Assembly: GCA_013335405.1 (NCBI GenBank)
Contig: JAAXVR010000024.1
Coordinates: 1-43,550 of the forward strand
DNA from: Chlorobiaceae bacterium
GTDB taxonomy: Bacteria; Bacteroidota; Chlorobiia; Chlorobiales; Chlorobiaceae
Direction of reading: 5' to 3'
DNA length: 43,550 nucleotides
The translations under genes were made by a program, and so were the position numbers. Positions 7,468 through 17,188 of this stretch are shown piece by piece. How positions within the stretch are numbered: position 1 is the first letter of the stretch; each line of letters begins with the position of its first letter. The notes beneath the pieces are model-generated. The model made no database searches. It was not told the DNA's origin and worked only from the letters and a program-made list of their open reading frames with translations.

Positions 7468-8568
7468 ATGGAAGAGTCTCTCGATGCCGTTTTCATGAAG
7501 CGCTGCCTGGAACTGGCAGAAAAAGGGGCCGGGTCGGTCAGCCCGAACCCGATGGTGGGGGCCGTCATCGTGCATGAAGGCGCGATCATCGGGGAAGGGT
7601 GCCATGAACGTTTTGGCGGTCCCCATGCCGAAGTGAACGCCATCGCTTCGGTGTCCCGAAAGGAACTGCTTGTCGGTTCCACCCTCTATGTGAACCTCGA
7701 GCCATGCTCCCATTTCGGGAAAACCCCGCCCTGCAGCGATCTCATTATCGAAACAGGAATTCCGAGGGTGGTGACGGGCTGCCGCGACCCCCACGAAGCC
7801 GTTGCCGGAAAAGGGATAGCGAAACTGCTCGCGGCCGGAGTCTCCGTAACCGAAGGGGTGATGGAGCGGGAATGCATGAAACTGAACGAAGCATTCATCA
7901 AAAGCCATACCCGGGGTCTTCCGTTTGTTGCCGTGAAACTGGCAGAGACGCTTGACGGCAAGATTGCGACTTCTCTCGGAGCTTCCCGCTGGATTACAGG
8001 AGAAGAGTCGAGAAGGGAAGTGCATCGCCTCAGGGCGGTTTATGATGCGGTTCTGACAGGCGAAGCCACGGTCCGCCTCGACGACTCTCTTCTGACCGTC
8101 AGGAACTGCGAAGGACGCAACCCTTTGCGCGTGATTCTCGACCGCCGGATGAACCTTCCTCTTGACGCAGGTATTTTCAATGCGGAGGCGCCGACGATCG
8201 TTTTTGCCTCGAAGGAACGGAGAGGAGTGGGTAAGGTGCAGCAGTTGAAAGAGCTTGGCGTGGAAGTCGCTTTTGTCGCCGATCATGCCGGAGGACTCGA
8301 TCTCAAAGCCGTGCTGCAGGAGCTGCAACGCAGGAACGTTCTCTCCTTGCTTGTCGAAGGAGGAAGCCGCCTTTCTGCTTCTTTCGTCCGTGAAAATCTT
8401 GCCGACAAGCTTTATCTTTTCATAGCGCCGAAACTTTTCGGTTCCGATGCATTGAGCTCTTTTGGTCCGCTCGGCGTCAGCATGCCCGAGGAGTCCGTCA
8501 AACTCTGTTTCGAACCCCCAAGGTTTTTCGGCAGGGATATCCTGCTTGAAGCATATGTCGAACAATGA
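7468..8568 (+). CDS. ribD: Bifunctional riboflavin deaminase/reductase RibD
   Basis: A 366-residue bifunctional enzyme. The N-terminal deaminase domain (about 1-145) has HAE at 53-55 and EPC-H--KTPPC with C80 and C89 as zinc ligands. The C-terminal reductase domain begins near [17 protein letters not shown] and contains the [12 protein letters not shown] and LVEGGSRL motifs. It catalyses the second and third steps of riboflavin synthesis: deamination of the pyrimidine, then NADPH-dependent reduction of the ribose chain. The ATG at 7468, 2 bases after the previous stop, gives the canonical N-terminus. Riboflavin synthase is encoded 5 kb downstream; ribBA and ribH are not here. No FMN riboswitch precedes it. 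Confidence 0.95.
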   Translation: MEESLDAVFMKRCLELAEKGAGSVSPNPMVGAVIVHEGAIIGEGCHERFGGPHAEVNAIASVSRKELLVGSTLYVNLEPCSHFGKTPPCSDLIIETGIPRVVTGCRDPHEAVAGKGIAKLLAAGVSVTEGVMERECMKLNEAFIKSHTRGLPFVAVKLAETLDGKIATSLGASRWITGEESRREVHRLRAVYDAVLTGEATVRLDDSLLTVRNCEGRNPLRVILDRRMNLPLDAGIFNAEAPTIVFASKERRGVGKVQQLKELGVEVAFVADHAGGLDLKAVLQELQRRNVLSLLVEGGSRLSASFVRENLADKLYLFIAPKLFGSDALSSFGPLGVSMPEESVKLCFEPPRFFGRDILLEAYVEQ

Positions 8569-8666
8569 CGAAATTTTTCAAGCTGGCCTGGTCGGCCATC
8601 CGGAGTTGCCGAAAGGCAAGGATGACCGGTCGGCTGTTGATGGAATCCGGAAAAAAACTCTACACA

Positions 8667-8673
8667 AAGGAGG
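8667..8673 (+). promoter_or_regulatory. Strong ribosome binding site that selects a TTG start
   Basis: AAGGAGG at 8667-8673, six bases before TTG at 8680. It is the best Shine-Dalgarno match seen in the window and supports the TTG over the ATG at 8695. Confidence 0.8.
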
Positions 8674-8679
8674 TCGCAA

Positions 8680-9096
8680 TTGATTGAACGTATCATGAAC
8701 AACAGTGATCTCGGCAAGTTGCTGCTGCGTGTTCCGGTTGGCGGTCTCATGCTGTTGCACGGCCTGAACAAACTTCAGACAGGCTACGGGTTTATTGCCG
8801 GGCTTCTTCAGAAGGCACACCTGCCGACCTGGATTTCCCATGGGATTATTATCGTCGAAATTGTCGCTCCAATCCTCATCGTGGTCGGCATTTTCACAAG
8901 GCCAGCCGCTTTTCTGCAGGCTTTCGGCATGGCGATGGCCGTTTATCTCGTTCACCGCGGTCAGCTTTATGCATTCGGAGAGCATGGCGCCTATGCCCTC
9001 GAGATCCAGGCGCTTTATTTTTTCGGAGCGCTTTCCGTGATGTTCCTCGGTGCGGGCCGCTTCAGTGCATCGAGGGGGCGCGGTCCGTGGAATTGA
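8680..9096 (+). CDS. DoxX-family integral membrane protein
   Basis: A 138-residue protein with four predicted membrane segments, starting near residues 11, 48, 72 and 107. The first helix region VGGLMLLHGLNKL and the IVEIVAPILIVVGIFTRPAA segment are characteristic of the DoxX/DUF417-like family. Its members are often linked to thiol or quinone redox chemistry, but the reaction of this one is unknown. The TTG start is chosen because a near-perfect AAGGAGG lies six bases upstream. The stop is 16 bases before the ABC ATPase start, so the two may be co-transcribed; a functional link is inference. Confidence 0.82.
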   Translation: MIERIMNNSDLGKLLLRVPVGGLMLLHGLNKLQTGYGFIAGLLQKAHLPTWISHGIIIVEIVAPILIVVGIFTRPAAFLQAFGMAMAVYLVHRGQLYAFGEHGAYALEIQALYFFGALSVMFLGAGRFSASRGRGPWN

Positions 9097-9112
9097 GAGG
9101 GGGGAGGCACGG

Positions 9113-9919
9113 GTGAGTGAGCCGGTTTTCGAAATTCGGGATATAACCGCCTACAATGGCTCTACCCGTGTTTTCCGTAATTTTTCCCTTACGGTCGAAA
9201 ACGGCAGCAACACCGTGATTCTCGGACCCAACGGATCAGGGAAGACGACCCTGATGAAACTGCTCTCCTGCGAGCTCTATCCCGTGTTCCGGGAAGGGAG
9301 TTCTGTCAGGATATTCGGAAGTGAAGGCTGGAATGTGCAAAGGCTGAGATCCCGTCTTGGCATCGTTTCCCACGATCTCCAGAAGAATTACCTTGCCGGT
9401 GCGAAGGGGGTCAACGTAGTGCTGTCGGGGTTTTACGCAAGTATCGATACCTGGCGGCACCAGCAGTTCACTGCGCATGACCGGGAAAAGGCTGAAACGG
9501 TCATGGAGATGCTCGGGATCGGACAACTCGCCCGGAGGGAGTTCGGCACGTTGTCTCCCGGCGAGCAGCGCCGTTTTTTGCTCGGCCGGGCACTTGTGAA
9601 CGATCCGGAAGCTCTCCTGCTCGATGAACCGACGTCAGGCCTTGACCTCCGGGCATCCTTCATCTATATGGAGACATTGAGGAAGCTCATGAGATCCGGA
9701 AGGACCGTGGTTCTCGTTACGCACCATATCAGCGAAATCCTGCCTGAAATCGAAAAGGCTGTGCTCCTGAAGGAGGGGCGAATAGTGGCATCCGGCCCCA
9801 AAAAAGAGGTTCTCGGTTCGGCATCGCTCTCCGCACTGTTCGATTATCCACTCGAAGTTATTTCCGTAAACGGTTATTATCAGGTCTTTCCGGCACTGGC
9901 AGGGTGCGGTGTACGGTGA
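9113..9919 (+). CDS. Stand-alone ABC ATPase (COG1119/YlmA-ModF-like)
   Basis: A 268-residue single-domain ABC ATPase. Walker A GPNGSGKTT lies at 38-46, the signature is LSPGEQRRF, Walker B plus D-loop is ALLLDEPTSGLDL, and the switch histidine is in VTHH. The segments VVLSGFYASIDTW and FGTLSPGEQRR resemble the YlmA/ModF/PhrA group more than ordinary importers. There is no permease or binding protein nearby, so its partner is unknown. The start is GTG at 9113, supported by GGGGAGG at 9101-9107; an upstream in-frame GTG/ATG region would overlap the DoxX gene. Substrate or role cannot be deduced. Confidence 0.85.
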   Translation: MSEPVFEIRDITAYNGSTRVFRNFSLTVENGSNTVILGPNGSGKTTLMKLLSCELYPVFREGSSVRIFGSEGWNVQRLRSRLGIVSHDLQKNYLAGAKGVNVVLSGFYASIDTWRHQQFTAHDREKAETVMEMLGIGQLARREFGTLSPGEQRRFLLGRALVNDPEALLLDEPTSGLDLRASFIYMETLRKLMRSGRTVVLVTHHISEILPEIEKAVLLKEGRIVASGPKKEVLGSASLSALFDYPLEVISVNGYYQVFPALAGCGVR

Positions 9920-9951
9920 TGATTTCTCTCTGCGTTCCGTTTCGGGTATGT

Positions 9952-9966
9952 TCACAATGTTTGTGA
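9952..9966. promoter_or_regulatory. Palindrome TCACAA-TGT-TTGTGA
   Basis: A perfect 6-3-6 inverted repeat, 33 bases after the ABC gene, in the 293-base gap before the L,D-transpeptidase. A second short palindrome (ATTGTT-T-AACAAT, 10177-10189) lies 24 bases before the next start. Both could be operators; nothing else was seen in the gap. Confidence 0.25.
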
Positions 9967-10212
9967 TTTACTGCCGGAACTTTTTACATTCCTCAAACGC
10001 TCTTATCCACGTGGGAATTATCCTGTATTGCCGGGGAATGTATTGTTGAGGAAAGAAGCTGAATCGCTGTACCGCTGTCAACCGGCGGAAATGCTCTGAA
10101 CGATGTTGCGTACCGGAAGTGCTGTCTGATGAATACCGGTTTGACGAGATTTTCCTTCCAAAAGAGCCCGATGGGCATTGTTTAACAATACATTCGTCAG
10201 ACAGGTGGAAAT

Positions 10213-10959
10213 ATGGCTCGATTTGCACAAGGAAAACGGTTTTTCTGCGCGGCACTGTTTTTCAATCTTGTTTTCCCCGGTACAGGGGTTTTCGCGCAAA
10301 ACGGTGGCAGCCCCCCCGTTTCCCCGCCGGTACCGCCCGCACTGACCCCTTCTGTTTCGCCCTCCCCTGCAGTTTCAAAGCCCGGGGACAATGCCTCGAT
10401 GATGATCCCTGATGGTTTCGTGAGGCGGCCGCTCATGAAAGGAGAGACATTGTCCGGCATATGCAAGGCGGATTCATCCTGCGAGATCATTCTCATGAAA
10501 GTGAACCGCATCGATCAGCGGCATCTTTCGACAGGAAGAAATATCCTTGTCCCCGTCGATAAACAGAAATCTTCACGTTATGTTCCCGTACCAAAAGTGC
10601 TTTCGGACAGCAGGGGGGAGAGGGAAATCAGGATCTTTCTCAAACGGCAGTTTTTCGGTGCCTATGAAAAAGGCCAGCTCTCTTTCTGGGGTCCGATATC
10701 GTCCGGCAAGAGCAGCAAAAGGACCCCTGCCGGAAGATTTTTCGTGAACTACAAGCAGCGTTTCAAGCGATCGATCAAGTATGACGATGCTCCCATGCCC
10801 TTTTCCATCAATTTCAACCAGGGATATTTTCTTCACCAGCAGTCCCTGCCTGGTTATCCCGCTTCGCACGGCTGTGTGAGGCTGCTTGAAGTCGATGCCC
10901 AGCGCCTGTTTTACTGGGTCAAGCTGGGTGATCCTGTCACCCTTGTGCTTGAACCGTGA
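10213..10959 (+). CDS. L,D-transpeptidase (YkuD family) with LysM-like domain
   Basis: A 248-residue exported protein. Residues 1-29 form a signal peptide ending around VFAQ, followed by a Pro/Ser/Val-rich linker (33-55). A LysM-like segment (about 75-115, MKGETLSGIC and NILVPVD) would bind peptidoglycan. The YkuD catalytic domain (about 137-247) carries the SHGCVRL motif with nucleophile C221 and H219. It would form L,D-crosslinks or attach proteins to peptidoglycan in the periplasm. AGGTGG upstream of the ATG is a fair ribosome binding site. No partner genes are adjacent. Confidence 0.9.
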   Translation: MARFAQGKRFFCAALFFNLVFPGTGVFAQNGGSPPVSPPVPPALTPSVSPSPAVSKPGDNASMMIPDGFVRRPLMKGETLSGICKADSSCEIILMKVNRIDQRHLSTGRNILVPVDKQKSSRYVPVPKVLSDSRGEREIRIFLKRQFFGAYEKGQLSFWGPISSGKSSKRTPAGRFFVNYKQRFKRSIKYDDAPMPFSINFNQGYFLHQQSLPGYPASHGCVRLLEVDAQRLFYWVKLGDPVTLVLEP

Positions 10960-11043
10960 TTCGGCAAAGAGAGTGCTTTTTTAACCAGTCAGGAAAAGCA
11001 TCGCTTTTCCCGATATCATTTCAACAACCACCAGAAAACAGTT

Positions 11044-11544
11044 ATGGCACAGATCACTTTCAAGGGCAACCCGGTTGAAACGTCAGGCTCGCTTCCCGGG
11101 ACCGGTTCGGAGGCTCCTTTTTTCTGCCTCGTGAAAACCGACCTTTCAGAAGCCGGTCCTGCAGACTTTGCCAGCATGCGGATGGTCCTCAATATTTTTC
11201 CCAGCCTCGATACTCCGGTATGTGCGTCTTCGGTGAGAAAATTCAACAGGGATGCCTCTTCGCTCGACAATACGGTCGTGCTCTGCATTTCTGCGGACCT
11301 TCCTTTCGCACACAAACGTTTCTGCGAAACGGAAGGGTTGCAGGACGTCATTCCCCTCTCTGTTTTCCGATCTCCTGAATTCGGCAGGGATTACGGTGTA
11401 ACCATTACCTCCGGTCCGCTGAAGGGACTTCTGTCGAGGGCGGTGGTCATCGTGGATTCCGACGGGATGGTCATCTATTCCGAGCAGGTTCCCGAAATTA
11501 CCCAGGAACCCGATTATGCCTGTGCGCTCAAGGTTCTGGGCTGA
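11044..11544 (+). CDS. tpx: Thiol peroxidase Tpx (atypical 2-Cys peroxiredoxin)
   Basis: A 166-residue peroxiredoxin of the Tpx class. The peroxidatic C60 lies in FPSLDTPVCASSVR and the resolving C94 in HKRFCETEGL, matching the Cys spacing of E. coli Tpx. It reduces hydrogen and alkyl peroxides using thioredoxin; a thioredoxin gene is present at 41000 in this window. A strict anaerobe would use it for protection against transient oxygen. It is monocistronic by appearance: a hairpin terminator follows directly. Confidence 0.94.
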   Translation: MAQITFKGNPVETSGSLPGTGSEAPFFCLVKTDLSEAGPADFASMRMVLNIFPSLDTPVCASSVRKFNRDASSLDNTVVLCISADLPFAHKRFCETEGLQDVIPLSVFRSPEFGRDYGVTITSGPLKGLLSRAVVIVDSDGMVIYSEQVPEITQEPDYACALKVLG

Positions 11545-11574
11545 ATCCCGCTGACGGGAAAACAATGCCTTGTA

Positions 11575-11606
11575 AAAGCCGGTTCCGTTCGCCGGCTTTC
11601 TGTTTT
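11575..11606 (+). terminator. Rho-independent terminator after tpx
   Basis: AAAGCCGG at 11575-11582 pairs with CCGGCTTT at 11592-11599 across a 9-base loop, followed by CTGTTTTTC. Confidence 0.8.
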
Positions 11607-11612
11607 TCTACG

Positions 11613-11618
11613 TATATT
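11613..11618 (+). promoter_or_regulatory. Candidate -10 element (TATATT) for the amylase gene
   Basis: GTATATTC lies just after the tpx terminator and 56 bases before the amylase ATG. The -35 is not recognisable. Confidence 0.4.
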
Positions 11619-11674
11619 CTACTTTGCCGCGCAATGGTATCTGCAATTTCCGCAAACCTGAAAAAAAAGGAACA

Positions 11675-13642
11675 ATGACCCCTGACGTGACCCAATTTCC
11701 TGACAGCCGGGTCGAAAAGCGACTCCGCGATATCGATTTCAAGGCGCTTGTCGAAAACCGGAAATTCCATCCATCCCCTGCGTCGTGGGCTGATGAAATA
11801 CTGTATTTCCTTTTTCTCGACCGATTTTCGGACGGCAGGGAGTTCGGCGGATTCGGCGATAGCGACGGAGTTCCCCTGGAATCACTTGCGAACGTCCGCA
11901 GCACGCCCCTCTTCGATCCGTCCGGAGACACGGGATCGGCAGAACGGGCATCGTGGTTCGAGGCGGGAAGGGGGTGGTGCGGAGGGACCATCGCCGGAAT
12001 GAAATCCAAACTCGGGTACCTTTCCCGTCTGGGCATTTCCGCGATCTGGGTGAGCCCTGTTTTCAGGCAGGTTACCGGCAGCAGCGATTATCACGGGTAT
12101 GGCATCCAGAATTTCCTCGATGTCGATCCCCACTTCGGCACGCGGGAGGAGTTGCGGGATTTCGTCAAAGCGGCGCATGCCTCTGGCATCAGGGTGATTC
12201 TCGATATCATCATCAACCATGCCGGCGATGTTTTCGCCTACCAGGGCAACGAGCGCTATTATTACCACGAAGGTCGTCAATGGCCTGTTGACGGCTTCAG
12301 GCTTTCAGGCGGAGAGAAGGGGAGCCTTCCTTTCTCAGGTCCTCCGGCCAGTTCCGAGAAAGGGGCCTGGCCCGAAGGAGCCGTATGGCCCGAAGAACTT
12401 CAGAATCCCGAAACCTGGACAAGAAAAGGCGAGATCAGGGGGTGGGATACCTTCCCGGAATTTCTCGAAGGGGACTTCTGCACCCTGAAGGATATCAATC
12501 TCGGTGATGCGCCGCGGGAACCTGGCGCACTGCTTGATATCGAACGCCGCGTCGCAGGGTTCGTTCCTTCCAGGGCGTTGCGCGATCTCACCGATATCTA
12601 TCGCTTCTGGATCGCCTACGCCGATATCGACGGTTACCGGCTCGATACCGTCAAACACATGGAACCGGGTGCAGTGAGGTATTTCGTGACGGGTATTCAC
12701 GAGTTCGCCGAATCGGTCGGCAAGGAGAACTTTGCGATCATAGGGGAAATTACGGGAGGACGGGCCAATGCCATGACCATTCTCGATGCCACGGGTCTGG
12801 ATGCGGCGCTCGGCATCGATGATATCCCCGACAAACTCGAGTTCCTCGTCAAAGGGCAAAGAAGTCCCGGTAACCCGGAAACGGCCGATCAGGAAGGGTA
12901 CTTCGATCTCTTCCGCAACAATATTCTCGACAATCGAAGAAGCCACCAGTGGTATTCCAGGCAGATCGTGACGATGCTCGATGACCATGACCAGGTAGGT
13001 GTGCGCCACAAGTTCCGTTTCTGCGGAGATTCGGCCCGCAGTGCCAGCCTGCTTCGGCCGGCGCTTGGACTGAACCTGACTTCTGCCGGAATTCCCTGTA
13101 TCTATTATGGTACGGAGCAGGCGTTCAATGGTGCTGACAACCGTCATGGCGATGATTCATGGAGTGACGTCTTTCTCCGGGAGTGCATGTTCGGAGGCCC
13201 TTTCGGTTCGTACCAGAGCAGCGGGAGGCATTTTTTCAATGAAGGGCATGAAGTCTACCGTTTCATCAGTGATGTTGCCGGCCTGTGCCGGCGGCATATC
13301 GCGCTTCGTCGCGGTAGGCAATTCCTCAGGCAGGTATCGGAAAGCGGGCTGGACTGGGAATTCTGTTACCCGCAGCCTGTCAACGGCGAACTGCACTGGG
13401 TTATCGCCTGGTCGAGGATTTTCGACAGGTCCGAATACCTCTGCGCGATCAATACCGATACCGAACGCGATCTGGAGGTCTGGGCAGTGGTGGACAGCAG
13501 CATACATCCATCACCCGGCATGATGGAATGCATCTATTCCACCGATCCCCAGCAGATCGGTCAAACCTCTCCGGTTTCTCCGGCGAGGGGGGCAGCCCTG
13601 CGGGTCAGGGTTCCTGCCGCCGGGTTTGTTGTGTACCGCTAA
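11675..13642 (+). CDS. Alpha-amylase family glycoside hydrolase (GH13)
   Basis: A 655-residue GH13 enzyme with a (beta/alpha)8 barrel. Conserved region I is DIIINH (177-182). Region II is GYRLDTVKH with nucleophile D324, region III is IIGEIT with acid/base E358, and region IV is LDDHDQ with H438 and D439. No signal peptide is present, so it probably acts in the cytoplasm on glycogen or malto-oligosaccharides; exact specificity is not evident. The ATG at 11675 is preferred because AAGGA precedes it; the in-frame ATG at 11624 would add 17 residues. Residues ~200-290 form a long insertion between regions I and II. No other glycogen genes are adjacent. Confidence 0.9.
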   Translation: MTPDVTQFPDSRVEKRLRDIDFKALVENRKFHPSPASWADEILYFLFLDRFSDGREFGGFGDSDGVPLESLANVRSTPLFDPSGDTGSAERASWFEAGRGWCGGTIAGMKSKLGYLSRLGISAIWVSPVFRQVTGSSDYHGYGIQNFLDVDPHFGTREELRDFVKAAHASGIRVILDIIINHAGDVFAYQGNERYYYHEGRQWPVDGFRLSGGEKGSLPFSGPPASSEKGAWPEGAVWPEELQNPETWTRKGEIRGWDTFPEFLEGDFCTLKDINLGDAPREPGALLDIERRVAGFVPSRALRDLTDIYRFWIAYADIDGYRLDTVKHMEPGAVRYFVTGIHEFAESVGKENFAIIGEITGGRANAMTILDATGLDAALGIDDIPDKLEFLVKGQRSPGNPETADQEGYFDLFRNNILDNRRSHQWYSRQIVTMLDDHDQVGVRHKFRFCGDSARSASLLRPALGLNLTSAGIPCIYYGTEQAFNGADNRHGDDSWSDVFLRECMFGGPFGSYQSSGRHFFNEGHEVYRFISDVAGLCRRHIALRRGRQFLRQVSESGLDWEFCYPQPVNGELHWVIAWSRIFDRSEYLCAINTDTERDLEVWAVVDSSIHPSPGMMECIYSTDPQQIGQTSPVSPARGAALRVRVPAAGFVVYR

Positions 13643-13713
13643 CCGTCATATATTGTCTGTCAAGTGATTGTTTGCCGGGGGATTTCCGTTCTTCTGAAAC
13701 GAAACGCAGTGCA

Positions 13714-14379
13714 ATGTTTACCGGAATTGTCAAGGACGTCGGCCGTGTGAGCGGTGTTTTTGCGCGAAGCGGCGGATTGAGGCTTCGGGTGCAGTACACG
13801 AATGCCGTCGAGTTTGCCGGCCTCTCGGCAGACGAGAGCGTGAGCGTGAACGGAGTCTGCCAGACGGTCGTAGCCCTCGGACAGGACTGGTTCGAGGTCG
13901 ACAGCGTAGAGGAAACCCTGTCGAAAACGACGTTCGGTTCGTTGCGCAATGGCTCGATAGTGAATCTGGAGCGGGCACTGCGGCCAACGGACCGCCTGGG
14001 TGGTCATTTCGTGCTTGGACATGTCGATTGTGCAGCATCGGTCGATGAGCTGAGGGAGCTCGGTTCGAGCCGTGAAATCTGGGTAACCTTTCCGGAAGAA
14101 TTCACTCCCTTCATCGTTTCCGCCGGCTCGATAACGATCGACGGGGTAAGCCTTACTGTCGCCAGACTCGAAAGGACGCGTTTCGCTGTCGCAGTGATAC
14201 CCTATACGATTGCTCATACGACCATCGAGCTGATTCGGAAAGGAAGCCTCGTCAACCTGGAATTCGACATTCTCGGCAAGTATGTCGCTCGACAACTTGC
14301 TTCGCACATTCGCCCGGATTCCGTGGGGCGTCCCGTTTCTCTTATCGACGAATCGTGGCTGAGGGAGCGGGGCTTTTAG
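13714..14379 (+). CDS. ribE: Riboflavin synthase alpha chain
   Basis: A 221-residue enzyme starting with the hallmark MFTGIV. Two lumazine-binding barrel domains are visible: domain one with VNGVCQTV and domain two with TIDGVSLTV. It dismutates two molecules of 6,7-dimethyl-8-ribityllumazine to riboflavin. The ATG at 13714 is decisive; 5' sequence in the same frame lacks homology features. The gene ends 2 bases before the rarA start, so both are likely on one transcript. It complements ribD located 5 kb upstream on the same strand. Confidence 0.95.
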   Translation: MFTGIVKDVGRVSGVFARSGGLRLRVQYTNAVEFAGLSADESVSVNGVCQTVVALGQDWFEVDSVEETLSKTTFGSLRNGSIVNLERALRPTDRLGGHFVLGHVDCAASVDELRELGSSREIWVTFPEEFTPFIVSAGSITIDGVSLTVARLERTRFAVAVIPYTIAHTTIELIRKGSLVNLEFDILGKYVARQLASHIRPDSVGRPVSLIDESWLRERGF

Positions 14380-14381
14380 CG

Positions 14382-15725
14382 ATGGCCAGGGTAAACGACA
14401 TGCAATCCGATCTTTTCGGCCTTCCGGAAACTTCGGGAACAGGGCCGCTGTACCAACCCCTGGCCGAAAGGGTGCGCCCTCGGTCTCTCGACGACATGGC
14501 AGGCCAGGAGCACCTGATCGGTCCTGATGGTCCACTCCGCAGGTACATTGCCGCAGGCCAGCTTCCTTCCATGATTTTCTGGGGCCCTCCCGGTTCAGGC
14601 AAGACCACGCTTGCAGAAATCTTCGCAACGTCTCTCAACTGCCGTTTCGAGCAGCTTTCGGCCATCGATTCCGGTGTGAAGGATGTGCGCAGGGCGCTCG
14701 AGAACGCTGAAAAATCAAGGCGTTCGGGACGCAGCACCATTCTTTTCATCGACGAGATCCACCGTTTCAACAAGGCTCAGCAGGACACCCTTCTCCATGC
14801 CATCGAACAGGGAGTGATCATCCTGATCGGTGCGACAACCGAGAACCCTTCCTTCGAAGTGAATGCCGCGCTTCTCAGCAGGATGCAGGTCTATGTGCTC
14901 AGGTCCCTTGCAGAAGAGGAACTCGATGCGGTCATTCGCCGTGCGCTCAGGGAAGACAGCTATCTGAAAGGCCGCCGGATCGAGATCGCCGATCCCGGTT
15001 TTCTCATGCGGTTTGCGGCCGGGGATGCGCGCAAGGCGCTCAATGCCATCGAGGCGGCCGTTTCGCTGCTTCCTGAAAGCGATGAAGGGGTAACAGTAAC
15101 GCGGGAGTTGCTCGAGCGAGCCGTACAGCACAGCGCGCCAAACTATGACAAGGGAGGCGAATACCACTACGATATCATCTCGGCATTCATCAAATCCATG
15201 CGCGGTTCCGATCCTGACGCAGCGCTATTCTGGCTTTCCAGGATGCTCCAGGGGGGGGAAGACCCCTTGTTCATCGCGCGCAGGATGGTTATTTTCGCCA
15301 GCGAGGATATCGGCAACGCCGATCCCTACGCCTTGACACTCGCGATCTCGGTGTTTCATTCGGTCGAGGTGATCGGTCTGCCCGAAGCGAGGATAACCCT
15401 CGCCCAGGGGGTCACCTACTTCGCTTCGGCTCCGAAATCGAACGCGAGCTACCAGGGGCTCGGTGAGGCCGCGGGGGAGGCGGAAACGTTCAGGAACCTT
15501 CCCGTTCCGCTGCATCTTCGCAATGCCCCGACAAAACTGATGAAAAATGAAGGGTACGGCAAAGGATACAAATATCCGCACAGCTACCCGGGGCATTTTG
15601 TTGAGGAACACTATTTTCCCGAGGGCATGGAGCCGAAAGCATACTATCGTCCCGGGCAAGAGGGGCGGGAAAAATATCTCCGGGAACGTCTCGGTTCGCT
15701 GTGGCCCGGACGATATCGATTCTGA
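14382..15725 (+). CDS. rarA: Replication-associated recombination protein A (RarA/MgsA AAA+ ATPase)
   Basis: A 447-residue clamp-loader-related AAA+ ATPase. The order is an N-terminal [19 protein letters not shown] segment, Walker [10 protein letters not shown] (68-76), Walker [15 protein letters not shown], sensor 1 [11 protein letters not shown], and the C-terminal tetramerisation domain including [11 protein letters not shown] and APKSNASYQ. It acts on gapped or stalled replication forks with SSB. The start is uncertain: ATG 14382 (chosen), ATG 14400, or a GTG at 14355 overlapping ribE. A short QSDLFG motif near the N-terminus resembles the end segments of SSB-linked proteins. The stop at 15725 is followed by a GAAA-loop hairpin. 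Confidence 0.93.
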   Translation: MARVNDMQSDLFGLPETSGTGPLYQPLAERVRPRSLDDMAGQEHLIGPDGPLRRYIAAGQLPSMIFWGPPGSGKTTLAEIFATSLNCRFEQLSAIDSGVKDVRRALENAEKSRRSGRSTILFIDEIHRFNKAQQDTLLHAIEQGVIILIGATTENPSFEVNAALLSRMQVYVLRSLAEEELDAVIRRALREDSYLKGRRIEIADPGFLMRFAAGDARKALNAIEAAVSLLPESDEGVTVTRELLERAVQHSAPNYDKGGEYHYDIISAFIKSMRGSDPDAALFWLSRMLQGGEDPLFIARRMVIFASEDIGNADPYALTLAISVFHSVEVIGLPEARITLAQGVTYFASAPKSNASYQGLGEAAGEAETFRNLPVPLHLRNAPTKLMKNEGYGKGYKYPHSYPGHFVEEHYFPEGMEPKAYYRPGQEGREKYLRERLGSLWPGRYRF

Positions 15726-15727
15726 TT

Positions 15728-15748
15728 GCCGGGAAACCGGCGCTCTTT
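15728..15748 (+). terminator. GAAA-tetraloop hairpin after rarA
   Basis: GCCGG at 15728-15732 and CCGGC at 15737-15741 enclose GAAA, followed by GCTCTTT. It is short, with a weak T-tract, so it may be only a partial terminator. Confidence 0.4.
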
Positions 15749-15749
15749 G

Positions 15750-15755
15750 TATATT
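15750..15755 (+). promoter_or_regulatory. Candidate -10 element (TATATT) for the TolC-like gene
   Basis: TTTGTATATTC lies 59 bases upstream of the ATG at 15815, immediately after the hairpin that ends rarA. No clear -35. Confidence 0.4.
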
Positions 15756-15814
15756 CATGCCGTTGAACGGAAAGGGGTTCGAACCCAGGCGTCTACATCA
15801 ACAAAGACCACGTT

Positions 15815-17188
15815 ATGAACAAGAGGATAAGACCGGTACTGTTTTTCATCTTTCTGCTTCTCGCACAGGCAGCTTCCGTCCCGCTTCATGCGGCCGAAGC
15901 CGGTGAGGGCATGCCCGTAACGCTCGATGACGCAGTACGCATAGGGCTCGAGAAAAGCCGTGCGCTCGAAATCGCCCGACTCGATCGACAGATGGCGGGC
16001 CAGAAAATCCGTGAGACCTGGTCGCAGGTGCTCCCGCAGATTTCCGCGGATTTCACCTATACCAGGACATTGCAGCCGTCAGTGCTCCTTCTTCCCCCCA
16101 GTACATTATTTCCAAGCGGTCAGCTTGAAATAAGCGCCGACAATGCGGGGATCGCCAACATCAATGTCAACCAGTCGATTTTCAATCTCGCAGCCCTTGC
16201 AGGCATCAGAGCCGCGAACGTCGTACGCAGGATGAGCGACGAGGCTTACAGGAATGCCGAAGCGGGGGTGGTTACCGATATCAAGACAGCCTATTTCGAT
16301 GCGCTTATCTCCCGGGACCAGCTCAGACTCATCGAGCAGAGCATCGCCCGGTGGGAGGAATCGCAAAAGGACACCCGGGCCATGTTCCGCCAGGGCATCG
16401 CCGCCGATATCGATACCCTGAAAGCGTTCCTTTCGGTGGAAAACCTCAGGCCGGATCTTATCCAGGCGCAGAACCGCGTTTCGATAACCATGACAAAGCT
16501 GAAGAATGCCATGGGCATCAGTCCCGACAGCAGCATCGTGCTTACAGGCAAGCTCGAAGTGCTCCCTTCGTCCTATCCATCCGATATCGTGTCCGCATAC
16601 AGCGAAGCGCTGGTTTCGCGTCCTGACCTGCGCCAGATCGAGCTCCAGGTCAAAGCCGAAGGCGAACAGGTCAACGCTGCGAGGGCGGAGCATTTTCCCG
16701 TTCTTTCAGCATTCGGAAAGTGGCAGACGCAGACCGCTTTCAATGACGATACGGCTCTCGAAGACAGCTTGTGGCCGGTTTCCTCGTCCGTCGGACTGAA
16801 AGTCTCCCTTCCCATATTCACCGGTTTCGGTATCAGTTCGAGAGTCCAGCAGGCAAAAATCGCACAGCTTCAGACCCGTACGAGGTTCGAGGATCTCAGG
16901 GCGAATATCCGTGCCGAGATGGAAATACGGCTTTCGAACTTCACCGAGTCTCGCAAACGCATCGAGGTGCAGTCGAAAACCATCAGTGTCGCAGAGCGCA
17001 GTTACCGGATCTCGCTCCTTCGTTTCAGGGAGGGGATCGGATCGAGGCTCGAGCTGACCGATGCGGAGCTGCAGCTCAACAAGGCGAAAACCAATTATCT
17101 CCAGGCAATTTACGACTATCTCGTGGCAAGCGTCCAGTTTGACAGGTCTTTGGGACGAACGGCGGCTCATGCCCCGCGTGCGAAATAG
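15815..17188 (+). CDS. TolC-family outer membrane efflux protein
   Basis: A 457-residue outer membrane factor. Residues 1-27 are a signal peptide (hydrophobic LFFIFLLLAQ core, HAAEA end). The mature part has two OEP repeats of long alpha-helices with the first beta-strands near FTYTRTLQPS and the second near LPIFTGFGISSR, consistent with a trimeric channel-tunnel. It would export substrates in partnership with an inner-membrane pump, but no membrane fusion protein or pump gene is adjacent. Its 3' end overlaps the convergent methyltransferase gene by 22 bases, so the two transcripts are antisense there. Confidence 0.9.
   Translation: MNKRIRPVLFFIFLLLAQAASVPLHAAEAGEGMPVTLDDAVRIGLEKSRALEIARLDRQMAGQKIRETWSQVLPQISADFTYTRTLQPSVLLLPPSTLFPSGQLEISADNAGIANINVNQSIFNLAALAGIRAANVVRRMSDEAYRNAEAGVVTDIKTAYFDALISRDQLRLIEQSIARWEESQKDTRAMFRQGIAADIDTLKAFLSVENLRPDLIQAQNRVSITMTKLKNAMGISPDSSIVLTGKLEVLPSSYPSDIVSAYSEALVSRPDLRQIELQVKAEGEQVNAARAEHFPVLSAFGKWQTQTAFNDDTALEDSLWPVSSSVGLKVSLPIFTGFGISSRVQQAKIAQLQTRTRFEDLRANIRAEMEIRLSNFTESRKRIEVQSKTISVAERSYRISLLRFREGIGSRLELTDAELQLNKAKTNYLQAIYDYLVASVQFDRSLGRTAAHAPRAK

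Noticed and set aside
7378-8565. 395-residue open frame antisense to ribD
   Set aside because: Covers the whole of ribD on the other strand with no recognisable motif.
13643-13713. Possible FMN riboswitch before riboflavin synthase
   Set aside because: Only 71 bases and no RFN-element conserved segments; likewise none before ribD.
13660-14628. 322-residue open frame antisense to ribE/rarA
   Set aside because: Shadow of two conserved genes.
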